DNA of 64,000 nt. Origin: Eonycteris spelaea (taxonomy: Eukaryota > Chordata > Mammalia > Chiroptera > Pteropodidae). Shown here piece after piece: positions 23,627 to 35,575 of this stretch. The translations under genes and the position numbers were made by a program. The DNA is taken from positions 2,170,001 to 2,234,000 of the forward strand of contig PUFA01000068.1 of assembly GCA_003508835.1 (NCBI GenBank). Direction: 5' to 3'. Positions within the stretch are counted from its first letter, which is position 1. Each line of letters begins with the position of its first letter. The notes under the pieces are model-generated. The model saw only the letters and a program-made list of their open reading frames with translations, searched no databases and was not told the origin of the DNA.

Positions 23627-23873
23627 AAATGATACAGGAATCTTATGCCTCTGATCAGAACTCCTCCTTCAGTCCTAGCCTTCTGTGTTTATTTTACTCA
23701 GTATGGTTCCTGTAACTACCGGTAGCATTTCTAGTCATGACTAAAAATCCTGTCTCAGGGCATAAGTTCTCAGAATTGGGTTGAACACCAACTTTTTCTT
23801 TTTATAGCACATGGTATTCTTTACTGTGATGCTCAGTGGAAAACATCTGTAAACCAGCCTGCTGTAGTGATGA
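23627..23873. other. Unassigned spacer
   Basis: Nothing identified between the LTR and the first copy of the duplicated segment. Confidence 0.4.
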
Positions 23874-24131
23874 CAGCTGGACACATGCTAAGGCATTTTT
23901 GTTATTTAAAAAGGGGAAGGTGGAGTGGGGGTTTCATTCACTCCTTTGTGACAGCAGCTGGAAATGAATTCAGAGCTTTTTAAGCATATGTCGCTTTTAT
24001 ATGTCTTCACATTTGTTGATCTGTTTCCTTTTTTTTTAAATGCCTTCTTTGCCATAATTAAGCCTAAATGCAGCATATACAAAACGGTTAGAAATACAGG
24101 TAAATTCGACAACCAGTGGTGCAGGACAAGC
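23874..24131 (+). repeat. Dispersed duplicated segment, copy A
   Basis: Bases from 'cagctggacacatgctaagg' to about 24,131 align, in the same orientation and order, with 26,538-26,792. Shared blocks include 'acacatgctaaggca', 'tgaattcagagctttt', 'aagcatatgt' and 'acaggtaaattc'. By eye about three quarters of positions agree, with small indels. No coding frame is shared. Either an undescribed interspersed repeat or an old local duplication. Confidence 0.9.
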
Positions 24132-24285
24132 TACTCTGTTCTAAACATGGTTCCAAAAGAAAGGCGGTGATAAAGACTTTTAAGAGGTGTTTTAAGAGGC
24201 AGTTTGTAGACACAACCAAGTAAGCTCACATAATAAGGTAATAAATTCAGCTTTCTGCTGAAACATTCACTCTTAAATGACTTTC
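24132..24285. other. Unassigned spacer with a short direct repeat
   Basis: It holds 'ttttaagaggtgttttaaga', a short tandem direct repeat near 24,179-24,203. Otherwise nothing. Confidence 0.5.
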
Positions 24286-24289
24286 TCAG

Positions 24290-24690
24290 TTGACCACAGA
24301 ATAGCTCCTACAACTTTCCCCTGACTCTGGTGTGATATTCTCAGGACAAGCCTGAGTCAGGTTCCGTTCCTCAGGCTTCTGTGTTCAGCGTGCAGCAGAC
24401 ATGGGGAAAGTGCACACGCCTGGCTCAGTCCTACCAAGCAATCTATTCCAAGATGCTGTTGACCCCTTACACTATAGGTCAAAGATCCTGGGTGGACCCC
24501 TACATATAACTCGTATGTCAACTGGAGCCTCTCATTCCTCAGAGACATGGCCAATCTGTGGGAAAGCCCTACCTGCCTCCTTCAAAAACTGTTCAGCCTT
24601 TCTTCCCCATGCGCTCCCTGACTCTGCTTTTGTTGCTTTCGTCTGCCATACTTGTTCCACCCTGTGCCATAAGCCATCATAATATAAATG
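24290..24690 (+). repeat. LTR-like or medium-reiterated stretch (unclassified)
   Basis: A block richer in C and T than its flanks ends with 'gccataagccatcataatat', a degenerate AATAAA-like position. The wording is LTR-like but there is no TG...CA boundary or target duplication I can fix. A 93-residue frame (24,401-24,682) has no domain and is regarded as chance. Confidence 0.25.
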
Positions 24691-25110
24691 TATTTATGGA
24701 AGATTTGAGGTTCTCTTAAGAGAATTATATAATTGCATAGCCTCTAAGGTCAACAGTTCTCTCTTCTGCTTTCCTAAACTTATGCTCTTGATATGCACTT
24801 CCTGCCCCACTCAGCTCCTGGAGTGTGAATTTTAGTCCACCTTTCCCCACTATCTCTCTCTTAGTGGGGAGTCTACCAGGCCAGTCTGTTTCCCTTTGGC
24901 TTCCCTGGAATTCCATGGCATAAATTTTCCTCTACTTACTCCCATAGGTCAGGTTAATTTTATTAATGACTCATTGCTTGAGCTTCATTGTTGAGGCATT
25001 CTCACTCTGATTCTAGGTTCACAAAAGTACCTCAAGAGCAGCTGCAGAGAGTAATGAGAAGCCCAAATATGCTAACCTCTAGGCCCACCGCATCAACCAA
25101 GTGCCTCTGG
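24691..25110. other. Unassigned DNA
   Basis: No supported feature. Confidence 0.4.
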
Positions 25111-25316
25111 TTGTCAGAGACTTCAGTAATAAAAACAGAAGTGAGAGAGTGAGAACTACGACAAGGAAATTTCAAGGGAATCAATTATAAATACGCTAAA
25201 TATGTCACTACTTCTGTTTGTCAGAGAATTCAGTAATAAAAACAAGTGAGAGAGAACTACAACAAGAACATTTTAATGGAATCAATTATAAATATGTTGA
25301 AAATGTCACTACTTCT
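25111..25316 (+). repeat. Tandem duplication, 107-bp period, two units
   Basis: The unit starting 'ttgtcagagacttcagtaat' at 25,111 recurs at 25,218 as 'ttgtcagagaattcagtaat'. Both units continue through 'ggaatcaattataaata' and end in 'atgtcactacttct'. Small indels (for example an extra 'gaa' and 'tgag' in unit 1) and a few substitutions separate them. Confidence 0.95.
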
Positions 25317-26434
25317 TTGGGGACACCCTGAAAGCTAAGAAGCTGAGGTTGATCATTTCTTTCTATAACGGACAAAGGAAGATGCCTCCTTCCCTCACGA
25401 GCCTTAAATGGTGATATTGCTAAGAAAAATATTCAGAAGAGTAAATGAGTTTTCACCAGTGAGTATTTTATCATTGATACGATAGAAAGCAAAATTTGTT
25501 GCCATGGTATATAGATTTAAGGCATTATTAACCCACACTGATTTTGCCTTATAACACCCTCTACTTCTACCTCCTTAATGATAAATAACTATTTATTTTT
25601 TTCTCATTTGCTTCACCTCCCAAGCAGGAACTATTTACCGGATCTTGAAGACAAAGGAAAAGAGAAAAAGTCAAGAATCTCATTCATTCCTTGGTCGGTC
25701 TCAGCAGAGATGCAAAAATAACAACACTTTTAACTGAACTGAGAAAATAGTTATTATCCACTATAGATAGCTGCTTGATTGGGCTCAGCAGGTCCTAGGA
25801 ACTTTGGGGGTTCTGCAAAACTAAGTTCTGGGGAGATAACAAGATAGAAGATAAAAATGAATTTTGTTTTTATTCCACTCACACTGAGAATGTTTCTCCT
25901 CCTCCTAAACTATAAGAACTTGAGAAACTTAAAGATAAGATGAAATGCTAATCCAATTTAGGTAGCAGTGGGAAGATGGTGGATAAAAACCACAGGGTTC
26001 AGAATCTTTGCCTAGAGAAATGATTATGATTATGGTTATGACAATGATTATTACTTGATTCACAGTGAAAGGAAGAAAACTTATTTGGGTAGCTTGTCTG
26101 CAATTGTGAGCTCTACTGTTAATTAAAGTGTTTAGACTTTTATCTGACAGGTCAAAATGAGGAATCACACCCAGCCAGATACGAAATGATTCCAAACTCT
26201 GTCAGAATAGTTTAGCATTTCATTCCAAGTTGAATTTGTACAATATAAACCATATCCAAGGTTCAGGAACAAAGAAAATAGGTAGGTCTTATACAAGAAG
26301 GCAGTTCATATATGTATAAGTAAACTTCTGAGGGGACAGTGGGCTGTATAATAACCTGACCCATGAATTTGGCCCCTATGCCCAATCAACCTGAACAAAG
26401 CGGACTGGGTCATGAGTGGAGAACTGACTCAAAG

Positions 26435-26435
<1 letters not shown>
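25317..26435. other. Unassigned DNA
   Basis: No repeat or gene recognised. It includes a short 'atgattatgattatggttat' low-complexity patch near 26,020. Confidence 0.4.
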
Positions 26436-26469
<34 letters not shown>

Positions 26470-26532
26470 TATACATACATACCAAAGATATGTATATATC
26501 AAAGATATGTGTGTATATATATATATGTATGT
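26436..26532. repeat. (TATG)n / AT-alternating microsatellite
   Basis: ATGT tetranucleotide units pass into ATAC units and then AT-rich alternating sequence. It directly abuts the left end of duplicated segment B. The Tyr/Met/Cys/Val-rich frames across it are repeat products. Confidence 0.95.
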
Positions 26533-26537
26533 ATATG

Positions 26538-26792
26538 CAGCTGCAACACATGCTAAGGCACTTTTATTATATAAAAAGGGGTGGGGGTGGGAATTCCATT
26601 CATTCCTTTATGATAGCAACTAAGGCTTGAATTCAGAGCTTTTAAGCATATGTAGCTTTTATATATCTTTATGATTTGTTGTTTGTTTCTTTTTAAAAAA
26701 TGTCTTTGCCATAAATAAGTCTAAATGTAGCACATATAATAGCTAAAATTACAGGTAAATTCAGCAAATAGTATAAATCAGTACAAGATAAG
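26538..26792 (+). repeat. Dispersed duplicated segment, copy B
   Basis: Same order of blocks as 23,874-24,131. Homology begins at 'cagctgcaacacatgctaag', immediately after the microsatellite, and fades after 'acaggtaaattcagcaaata'. The flanks on both sides differ from those of copy A, which bounds the shared unit at about 255 bp. Confidence 0.9.
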
Positions 26793-26799
26793 CTTCATT

Positions 26800-27250
26800 G
26801 GCTGCCCAGGACTAGTTCATTTGGGGACCCATCCTTCAGATGACAGCTATAAAAGTTTGGGTGCTAGATGTGTGGACAAGCTACTCCCAGGGAGATGCTG
26901 GCAAGTTTTATTAGAGTGAACTAGACAGAAAAGGCAGGGGAAGGGCTCATCAGCTCTTTTAGGTTCCAGGTAAGATCACAGTAGGCACCTAGGTGCATAA
27001 TAATCAGATGTCAGATCCTCGGGCAGTGTCATGTAAAGTACACAGTCAAACCTCTTTCAGGGAAAGACTAGGAGATGGGTGTTTTTGTCTGCTCCCTCTG
27101 AACAGTCACTGTGAGTTCTATTTGTTTACTCTAGTCCCAAAGGGCTCATAAATGCAAGGTGCTTTCAGCTAGGAGATTTAAGGGTAGCAACCTTAAAGAT
27201 GGGGCACTAGTGTTGCCATCTAGTGGTTACAATCTTGACACCCCTAGCTT
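26800..27250 (+). repeat. Probable ERV/LTR-derived stretch (unclassified)
   Basis: Phrases such as 'gctgcccaggactagttcat', 'tagatgtgtggacaagctac' and 'gttgccatctagtggttaca' read like mammalian LTR-element sequence I have met before but cannot name. The composition is more GC-balanced than its flanks. No TG...CA ends or target duplication are fixed. Confidence 0.35.
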
Positions 27251-27435
27251 TTCTTACAAAACGTAAAGTTCTTCACTATCTGTTTCCCCACCCCCAAATT
27301 AAAAAAAAACATTAGTATGCTTTCACACTCCTAGTCTAGTTTTGCTTAGAATTTTGTAATTATCTTTTAATGTAAAAACAAAAGTTTAATTGGTTAACAT
27401 TTATGGTCATTAGATTTTTTGTGTGTCATTAAACC
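27251..27435. other. Unassigned AT-rich DNA
   Basis: A short A-run only. Confidence 0.4.
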
Positions 27436-27439
27436 CTAT

Positions 27440-27885
27440 TTCTTCTCTCTGCGAAATCTATCCTTCAACAGTTCTTTAAATAAGGGTTTGGTTTTTGTAT
27501 ACCTTAAAATGTCTTCAATTTCACTCCCTCTGTAATGATAACTTAACTGGGTATAAAACTCTCGACTAAGATTAATTTCCCTCAGCACTTGAACAATATT
27601 ACTCTATTTTCTTTCCAAATCCATTCTTTCTTATCCAAAAACTACTATTTATATAGCTGTTATTTCTTTGAAGGCAATATTTCTTTCGCTCATAGCTTTT
27701 AATATTCTCTCTTTATCCTTGGCATTTTTCATTTTCTCTACTGTGACTAGCATTTGATGTATTTTTACTGATTGTACTTAATATTTGGTAAATTTTATGA
27801 TCTGGAATTTTATATTTCCTTTCCTTAGATATTCTCCATCATTCACTTGTAAGGTCATTGTGATATTGTAGAGATCTCACATCCA
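27440..27885 (-). repeat. L1/HAL1-type LINE fragment, antisense
   Basis: The series 'tatccttcaacagttcttta', 'taactgggtataaaactctc', 'tttccctcagcacttgaaca' and 'aatattctctctttatcctt' follows the reversed ORF1-ORF2 region of old L1/HAL1 elements ('...gctggatatagaattct...ttcagcactttaa...ttttctctttgtctttgg...'). It is truncated at both ends with no open frame. Confidence 0.75.
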
Positions 27886-29805
27886 GTAATCAAAGCTTTA
27901 GGTAGATTTCAAACCCTAAACTATATTAGAAAACAAGGTTGTTACAGAAACCTGCTAGGTCATGAAATAAAAATATTGTAACATATTCATAGCATGATGC
28001 AAGGTAATTTCCTTACTTTTAAGAAGCATTGCCAGTTTTCATACTATTCTGCATTGTTCAGATGTACAGAGATTATACTCTATAAACTCATATGTATCCC
28101 CAGTGCTTTAATGTACAAATTTAAAATATTAGTTTGTAAGTTAAATATATTAGACTGGAAAACATTTGTTAACATTTTAGGTATTTAGAAGCAGCAAAAG
28201 CCTGATAACTTTCACGTCAACAATACAAACAAACAAACAAACAAACAAACATGTCATCCACACCATACAAATGGCTTATCTTGGGAAAACAAGAATAGAC
28301 AGTGATATCACTAATATTAAGAAAAGCATTAAGTTCAGGACATCATTGTCACTGCTTATGACAAAAACTGCATATGCAAAAAATTATTTTAATGCAGAAG
28401 ATAGACACTAACATAGCTAATAGGCACGCTGTTGTCATCTGGATCAATTGGACATTATTAGAAACTTTTTTGTACCATAATAATTTTTTATATTTACTTA
28501 TTCCTTATAAGCCGATAATTTGTTCATGTTAACGTTATGATAAAAAAAAAAGAACATTTTGTAGCCTGCTCAATATATCCTTTTCCCTTATTTCTTAAGT
28601 GTAAATTAATCTCAATAAAAGCATTTTTAATTACCCAAGTATATCTGACACTTCTTAAATAACACTGGAAAACCTCTCAGCATCACCTCCTATTCCAGCC
28701 ACTACTGCAGCAAACTGTTTGTTTTGTTTTGTTTTTCTTATCACTTGGGAATCCCTGCCTCCCAATATCACAGTCTAGAAGCAAGGGATTTAACATCATA
28801 TGAGGCCATCCTTGGCCAATGGAGAGAAGAGCTAATGGACGTTTCTCTCCTATCTTCCCTCAGATGGATAGTTCTTAGACATATTTTCTCCCACAGGATT
28901 AAGCAACAAATCACCCATAACAATGGCCATTGTACTGACTTTATTGTGTTGGCTTTCCTTATCTGTTTGTTCCCTTCCTCCCTCACTGCTGCTCCTAGTA
29001 TCACATTCCCATACAAACCACCTGTCTTCACGCTTCTTACTCAGGCTTCATTTTTAGAGAAACATATGCTAAGATAAAGATACTTTTCAAGAACCTAATC
29101 ACTGAGTACAAAGAAAGACAGTGAATTGCAAAGCTATAAGTCATTTAACGAGTCTCTTTCTAGTTAGTTAATTTATGCCCACTTTTTACATTAAAAATGA
29201 GTCTCACCATTTCTAATTTGATGTTTTTCTGCGTAGTCTTGGAAATTAAATTCTTTAAATATAATCTGCCTTAAATCAAGGCACCTGCACATTCTGTTAG
29301 TTTCAAGCACCCACCAGACAAAATGTACAGAAAGGTTTTTAAAGAGAAAACAAAGGTCTATTGATGAATTTATTGACTAGTAGATTCTATAAGTATTTGA
29401 GACTACAAATATGATATAGTAGTCATCTCTGGCTTCATTGAGCTCATATTATGGTAAGAGAAATAGATAATAGATTTATGTACACATATACACATGAATG
29501 ATGTATTATATACAGTACACATTATGATATATAAAAGAATTTTATTCTATAGGATATATAGAAAAATACATTTACTTTGATCTCCCCCCCCAAAATAATC
29601 TTAGCTGCATAAGTAAATGCATTAATTTCTGAGTCTTGCTCTTCTGAAATGCTTTAAAAAATTATAACTACTTTAAAAATTTTCTATGAAAATTCAAAAA
29701 ATATGCGTGTTTGGCATTTAATACATAGTACCTGCTAGTTATATAATATCCATCATTATCATTAATAACAAATTTCATTTGCTGTCATTAATGTAAAGTG
29801 ACCAT
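27886..29805. other. Unassigned DNA with a (CAAA)n tract
   Basis: (CAAA)n lies at 28,225-28,250. A 117-residue frame at 28,724-29,077 has no recognised domain, and an antisense frame overlaps it. Not called as a gene. Confidence 0.4.
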
Positions 29806-29807
29806 AA

Positions 29808-29875
29808 TCATTAATTCAACAAATGTCTGAATACTTATCCAGTGATAGACACTATGATAACCAACACAACACAAG
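29808..29875 (-). repeat. L2 3'-end fragment, antisense
   Basis: 'attaattcaacaaatgtctg' then 'tgatagacactatgataacc', as in the reversed L2 tail. Confidence 0.65.
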
Positions 29876-30699
29876 CAAGAAAATAATAACATTTAAAAGA
29901 AATAAAGTTAGGTTGTTTAGTGGAGAGAGAAGTAAGGAAGGCTAGGTGAAAGCTTTGAATAGGCTTTGGATATAAAGGTGAAGAGGAGACAGCAGCCCTA
30001 ATCATGTGTTCACAGCATGGGCGGACTCACCGGTGTTCCACATCCCCAGGTACACAGTATGGGAGAACTTGGAATTCTAATTTGAGGTCATGACTTCCAG
30101 AGCCTGTCACTTGCAGAAAAGCAGCACCTCCATCACCCTCCAATCCCTGACAAGGACACCACTGTTGCTTCACTGGCTTTTCCCCTCCAGCAAGTGTTGA
30201 GTTGAAACTCACTCAAGCAAAGCAATTTAGCTGCCCTTTCCTCTGTGTTTTATTGTCTGTGTTTTGTCATTGTGTATATTCAATTAAGATTGATATCTGT
30301 ACTAAGAAAATCTGAGTTCTTACCAAGCCCCAAAGAGAAATCACTCACTGGGAACAAAAGTACTATATGGTTCCATTATGGTCTGAGGGCAAACAGCAGC
30401 CGAATGATGAATTGTGTACTCTATTTTGTTGTTGTAGTTAAGTATATTTCAAATGATACTTAAGACAAGACTGAGCTGAAACACATCAGTTAACCATCGC
30501 AAAGGAGACCACTTCTTTTATTAATGATGAATAGTCCTTGCATCCTTTTCCATTTTATTTTATTCACAAGTTATTGTCTGTAAGAACAAGGAAGATTTAC
30601 TCTTATTTAGGCTCATTTGAATTAACAAGATTTATTTTCCCTTGATAAATTATGTTGGATTAATCCTTTTGGACAGCACTGAGGATCAAATATTGGATG
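29876..30699. other. Unassigned DNA
   Basis: No supported feature. A somewhat GC-richer patch lies at 30,020-30,200. Confidence 0.4.
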
Positions 30700-30900
30700 A
30701 GCTACTTAATCATAAGCCCTGTCAGAGCCAAATTCCACACCAGACTTACTAATGAAAAATTGTGCGAACAATGAGGATGCTGACAGAACAGATGAGCTGT
30801 CCAGAGATGCTTTAAAAATGCCCTCCTCGGGGTTTGTTTCAAACCTTTGCAAGTACATCAAGGAAGACAAAAAGTCTGGGATTTGTCATTATAAACCAGG
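30700..30900. other. Candidate conserved non-coding segment (unproven)
   Basis: This 200-bp block has mixed composition without simple-sequence or repeat landmarks and contains compact words typical of regulatory DNA ('cttaatcataag', 'ttgtgcgaac', 'aacagatgagctg'). There is no alignment to prove constraint, so this is an impression only. Confidence 0.15.
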
Positions 30901-33900
30901 ATAGCATATTCACAGTTACAAATTCTATCTTATACAATTTCAGGGGGCCACTTTGAAGAAAAAAAATCAAAAAATATAAATAGGAAATCGGTAACAAAAT
31001 TCAATATGGATTTAAACTAAAAAAATAAATTCTAATAAATTGCAAATTTTAAAAAGTTGACAAATACCATAAACATTAGCAAATTGAGAATAATGTCATG
31101 TTTACCAACTGCCTGATCTACTTCTATAATGCTTTCTTCATAGATGTTTTTGCTGCTTACTCTTTGTTTCTTCATATGACAACAATTTTGTAGTATCATT
31201 TTTTTGTAGAATAGAAAGAGCCCTTTTTTCTAGCATGATTGATCAAATATCATTTTATATTATCGATGGTTTTGAGTGGACATCAATGAGAACTAAATGC
31301 TCTGCTTACAATGTTAACATGTCCAATGATGGGAAGAACATTCCACAGGCAAGCTCCTGGCTCCCTCCAGTAAGACTTGCCCATGTTATTCCAGGGACAG
31401 GACACATTCGCATTGTGATGTGAGTGACATCTAGGCCCACCCACATCTCCATGTCACAATGGCTGGCATAGTAAGTGTTAGGAGATATTCTTTTCCATCT
31501 TTTGCCAGGATGGTTAACAGTAACTTAACTGTTCATGGAAGTGACTGTTTTTCATAAAAGAGCTGTTAGCATGCCTCAGAACGTTAGTGACAAACACTGG
31601 TCCACAGCCTCATATGGCGACGTTAGCCTCCTGTTCTTTCTGGAGTATATATACAATGTACACAATAATTTTTGGCCTCAGCATCTGAATTCAGATCCTT
31701 TAATTTCTTTATTGATATTTTTGGCTTCTCCTGTATTTCTCCAAATTCTTTCTAGGTCAAGAAACCCAGGAATGAGCACAGAGCCTTCCTAAGCCTAATG
31801 TCTCTCCTATACTTAATGGAAGAATTACGCTATGGTTCTACATGCATATCAGAGGACACATTTCTGCCAAATACAGCAGATATACTCATGAAAAGGATAT
31901 TTAGAACATATTTCATTAAAAGCACTCTCTTGAAATTAAAAAAAGGAAAAGAAAAATATGATTCTTAAAGCTAATGTAACATTTTGTCTGCAAACTCAGC
32001 TGATGAGAATTCTTGAAGGATTAAACATATATTAGGGAGCCTACATTTTAATTTTGGAGACATCTTGGAGTTTTAAGGAAAACACAGTTAAAACCGCTGT
32101 TCTTCAAACTATCTGATAATTACTTGCTTACATCTTATCTTCCTTCCTTTTCTCAAATTCCATTAAGGGTTTTGTAACCTTAAGCAGTGCTAGATTTGGA
32201 AGCAAAGACAAATTTAACACTTACACAGAATTCCTTAATGTCATTTCTTCTAACAAGCTTAGTGAGAAATGAAACGAGGAAAGAAAAGAATTTTTACTTG
32301 TATGCTTCCTTCGAGCAAAGCAGAGAACAACAGATCCCATGCATTAGTGAGCACTCTATTACCCCAGTTTTCTAAAAATCATATCAAAAGAGACATCTGT
32401 TCTCAACAATTACTCCTTCTTCCATACCAGCAAACTTCCCGCAGCAATGGAAGAACTCTGCAACCATAAATGACCCCTCTGGTTTCAAACAGACTATGAA
32501 ATTAGGACCAGATCTACATACTACCAAAAATAGTTATTAATGCAAAAAAAAAAAAAAATCAGGTAGTAACAGCTGATCTTCTATCCATCAAAATGGTGAG
32601 AAAGTCTCTATTAGATTGAATTTTTCAGTTAAGTGAAGGATAAGTATGGCATCTTTGCTATGGGATCTGTTGTACGAGGCCCTGTCATAGGCCCATGTTT
32701 TTCAATGCTTTTTAAACTATGCTCTTTACTGATAAACATACAAATCTCCCTGCTTCCCTATAGCATCTGTTCCACTGCATGTGTCCAAAGGCCTTGTTCT
32801 TGTCTTCATAATGAAATCACTGAGAGGAGAAAGAAAGTTTATTTTCAATGTGTCCTCATCAGCCAAGACATTTCCTTTAGCTTTTTTCTAATGTAGTTTA
32901 CAGTACAAAAATAATGACTTTTGTGACATTTCAGTTTTAAAATTTGTATAATATTAAAGTCATATTTTCATGCACCTCCTAGGAGGGTGTGATATGTTCT
33001 GGGGGAAGGATAGTCTCTGCCCCTCCCCACCCAACAAGTGAGAAACGCTGTTCTAAGACTAACGATTCCAATTTTCTGCTTTAGTAAACAGAATGAAGTG
33101 AATGTAATTGAATTCTCATTTAGTGCTTAGGATATAATAGTACCTTGGGCTCTGGGCAATAAACTTGAATCTTCACTACACAGCACTATAGCTACGGATT
33201 TCCAAAATAAGTGAGCTTGATCTGAAGGTGTATCACAAAGCCAGGAAATAGAGCAAGGTGCTTGTCCCTTTTTTTGTTTTGTTTTTAACAGAGTCTCAAT
33301 TACCATCAGCAATGTTCAGAATTTGAAAATATTTAGGCTAAACTAAACAATACAGCTCATCTTTGGTGATTTTCCCCCAAAGCATTTTCTATCATTTATG
33401 AAGAAAGAAGCTAATCTCTTTCATCCATTACCTTAGACCCGCCTTTGTTTGCAAATATGTGACAGTTTCCCCATGTTGGTATTTGCTCAGGCTCTGGATA
33501 TTAACTGTCATAATTCTTTTCACATGCTCCTGGCAATTAATCCCTCATGCAATATGCATACTTTAGTGCCCTTTTACTGCATGATCTCCACTCTTACATC
33601 TCCCCAGGCTAATCCCATGCTAACACCTGGATTCTGCCTTCCAATTTTAAGATATATTGAGTTTAGGGAACAAAAATAGAACAAGCTTGAAGTATCTCAT
33701 TTTCATTTCATCTTTTCACGGTCCCTTTGAGTTTCACCTTGAAATTAATTAAGAGAGGACAGTGAAGTGAAATTGTACCATTTCACCTGGGTGGTGCCCT
33801 CATTTTTTTTGTTGACTGAAAGCTTGGTATTTCAGAAAGATATTTAACCCTAAGTGAATAATCAAAGCTTGTAACAGAGTCTCTTCATCATCCCAAATGC

Positions 33901-34685
33901 ATTCCCCTCCTTGATTTTTTTGCTCATAAGTATATGAAACTATTTATGGTATAAAGTTACCAAATGAGGAAATAGGTTTTTTAACAAAGATGTTCATGAA
34001 ATGAGGAACTTTGGTTGGCTCTGGGTAGATATAGAAAAGAGGCTTTGGAAAGGCAATAAGTGACGGAAACAGCAGATCCTGTACTCCGCAAAAAGTTTTG
34101 CTGTCGTTACAGAACAAGGAACAATGGCGAATAAAATCCCTGTGCCTGCAGAGAGGTCAGGAAACTAAGAAGATACCTCCATGGCCACTCACAGGGGAGA
34201 AGGGCAGCCGCTGGGTATCACTGCAGGAAGAGCACAAGGGCGTGAAATAGTGAGATAAAGTTAAAAATAATCATCTCTCTGCTTCAGTATCGTGGGCCTC
34301 CATTGTGACATCGAGTTCCTACCATCAGTTAAAAACTGATATATAAAAAAACAACTGATGCAATAAAGTCCAACAAGTTCATTCAGGACCATCACTAACT
34401 AGGGGGAGTATCACAGCTGACAAGGCTGGAAATGTAACAATAAGGAAACTAACATAAATGAAGTGAGAGCATGCACCACTGGGGACCAAGAGAGAATCCA
34501 ATACCAGATCAGGTGTGACTTCTAAACAAGAAATGCTAAACAAGGCAGGGTTTCTGGAAGCCTCCTTCACAGCTGCACCATGGCTCTTTCAGACCCTCAA
34601 GGAAGGGTGTGCAAGGTGACCTGCAGAGAACGATGGGCACTCTCCCCAAAAGACAAGGAGACCTGGCTCAGAGCATGACTTAACT
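30901..34685. other. Unassigned DNA
   Basis: No gene, RNA or firm repeat was recognised over this 3.8 kb. An A-run lies near 32,544-32,558. A possible decayed hAT end ('gtgagaaacgctgttctaag') lies near 33,040. Confidence 0.35.
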
Positions 34686-34689
34686 CACA

Positions 34690-34825
34690 CGTATTTACTG
34701 GGGAACTACCACGTGTTACGCATGGTGACAGGCATATGAGCAGACAAATTCTTAAGCAATGGCAACATCCTGTGTTGGCTGAAGCTACAAGAGCCCATCT
34801 GGGGGAAGAATAAACTCATTCTAGA
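34690..34825 (-). repeat. L2 3'-end fragment, antisense
   Basis: 'acgtatttactggggaacta' and 'acgcatggtgacaggcatat', then 'gctacaagagcccatctggg', follow the reversed L2 tail (last bases, size-word, then 'gagcttacattctagtgggg'). Confidence 0.6.
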
Positions 34826-34984
34826 AGAGCACCACAGAGGTAATGTCTTTATACTGGATTTTGAGCATATCGTAGAGTTCTTAGTTGCAGAATAAGGAAG
34901 GGCATTTTCTGTTTTAAGCAGCAAGTCAATTGATCGGAGGAAAGCACACAGATTTTCTGAGAGGCTATGCAACTAGGAATAACA

Positions 34985-35575
34985 AACACTTAAATCCCAT
35001 CACGAAACTGCTCCAATGGAGACACCCCTGCTGCCGCCACTGGGCACACATCTGGCCACTTGGCCGCAGGGTCGGTTGGCTGCTGCCTTCAGCACTGGAT
35101 GAAACTGCCATCTCCGCAGAAGCTCTAGCTTCTCATTCTGAGTCTGGTATAAGCACATTTGACTGATGGAGCCTGGGACATATGCAAGAGAGACTGGGAA
35201 AGCCTGTTTTCTAAAACCGAGGTGCAGGAAATAGAGAATGCCTCGAGAATAGGAGGAGGGTTTGATGTTTCTGGGCACCAGAAAGAACAGCAAAGGTTCA
35301 CTTCGGAAGTCACAGATGAAGCAAGGAGGAAGGACGTGTGCCGAGGTACCGGGAGTGAAGGAGCATGGCTTAGAGAAGAGCCGAGCGGTCATTCTCTAGA
35401 TTTTCAATCACGTCTTAGGCAGCATTCAAGAAGGAGCAACTCGGTTGTACATTCTCAAGAAAGAGACTTTGTTATTACTTTACTACTCTTAGTATTCTTC
35501 TTCCCAAATGCAGACTCCTTGTATCTTGCGTGCTCTGTGACACAACAAATGTCACCAGCCAAAACCTGCTTCTAA
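34985..35575. other. GC-richer stretch with overlapping frames on both strands
   Basis: It is more GC-rich than its surroundings, with a 138-codon frame on plus (35,159-35,575) and a 130-codon frame on minus (35,000-35,392). Neither shows a domain, signal peptide or codon pattern I recognise. Local GC content raises chance frame length. It could be a decayed repeat or an exon-bearing segment; I cannot decide. Confidence 0.25.

Noticed and set aside
26363..26630. Tyr/Met/Cys-rich frames
   Set aside because: Products of the TATG microsatellite.
28225..28250. Short tandem units considered as a CRISPR-like array
   Set aside because: A plain (CAAA)n microsatellite with no spacers; nothing in the window has repeat-spacer structure and the DNA is mammalian.
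28724..29077. 117-codon plus-strand frame
   Set aside because: No recognised domain, and an 87-codon antisense frame overlaps it; compatible with chance.
32960..33055. Possible MER20/MER5-like end ('gtgagaaacgctgttctaag')
   Set aside because: Only the terminal word is suggestive; internal blocks do not follow either family.
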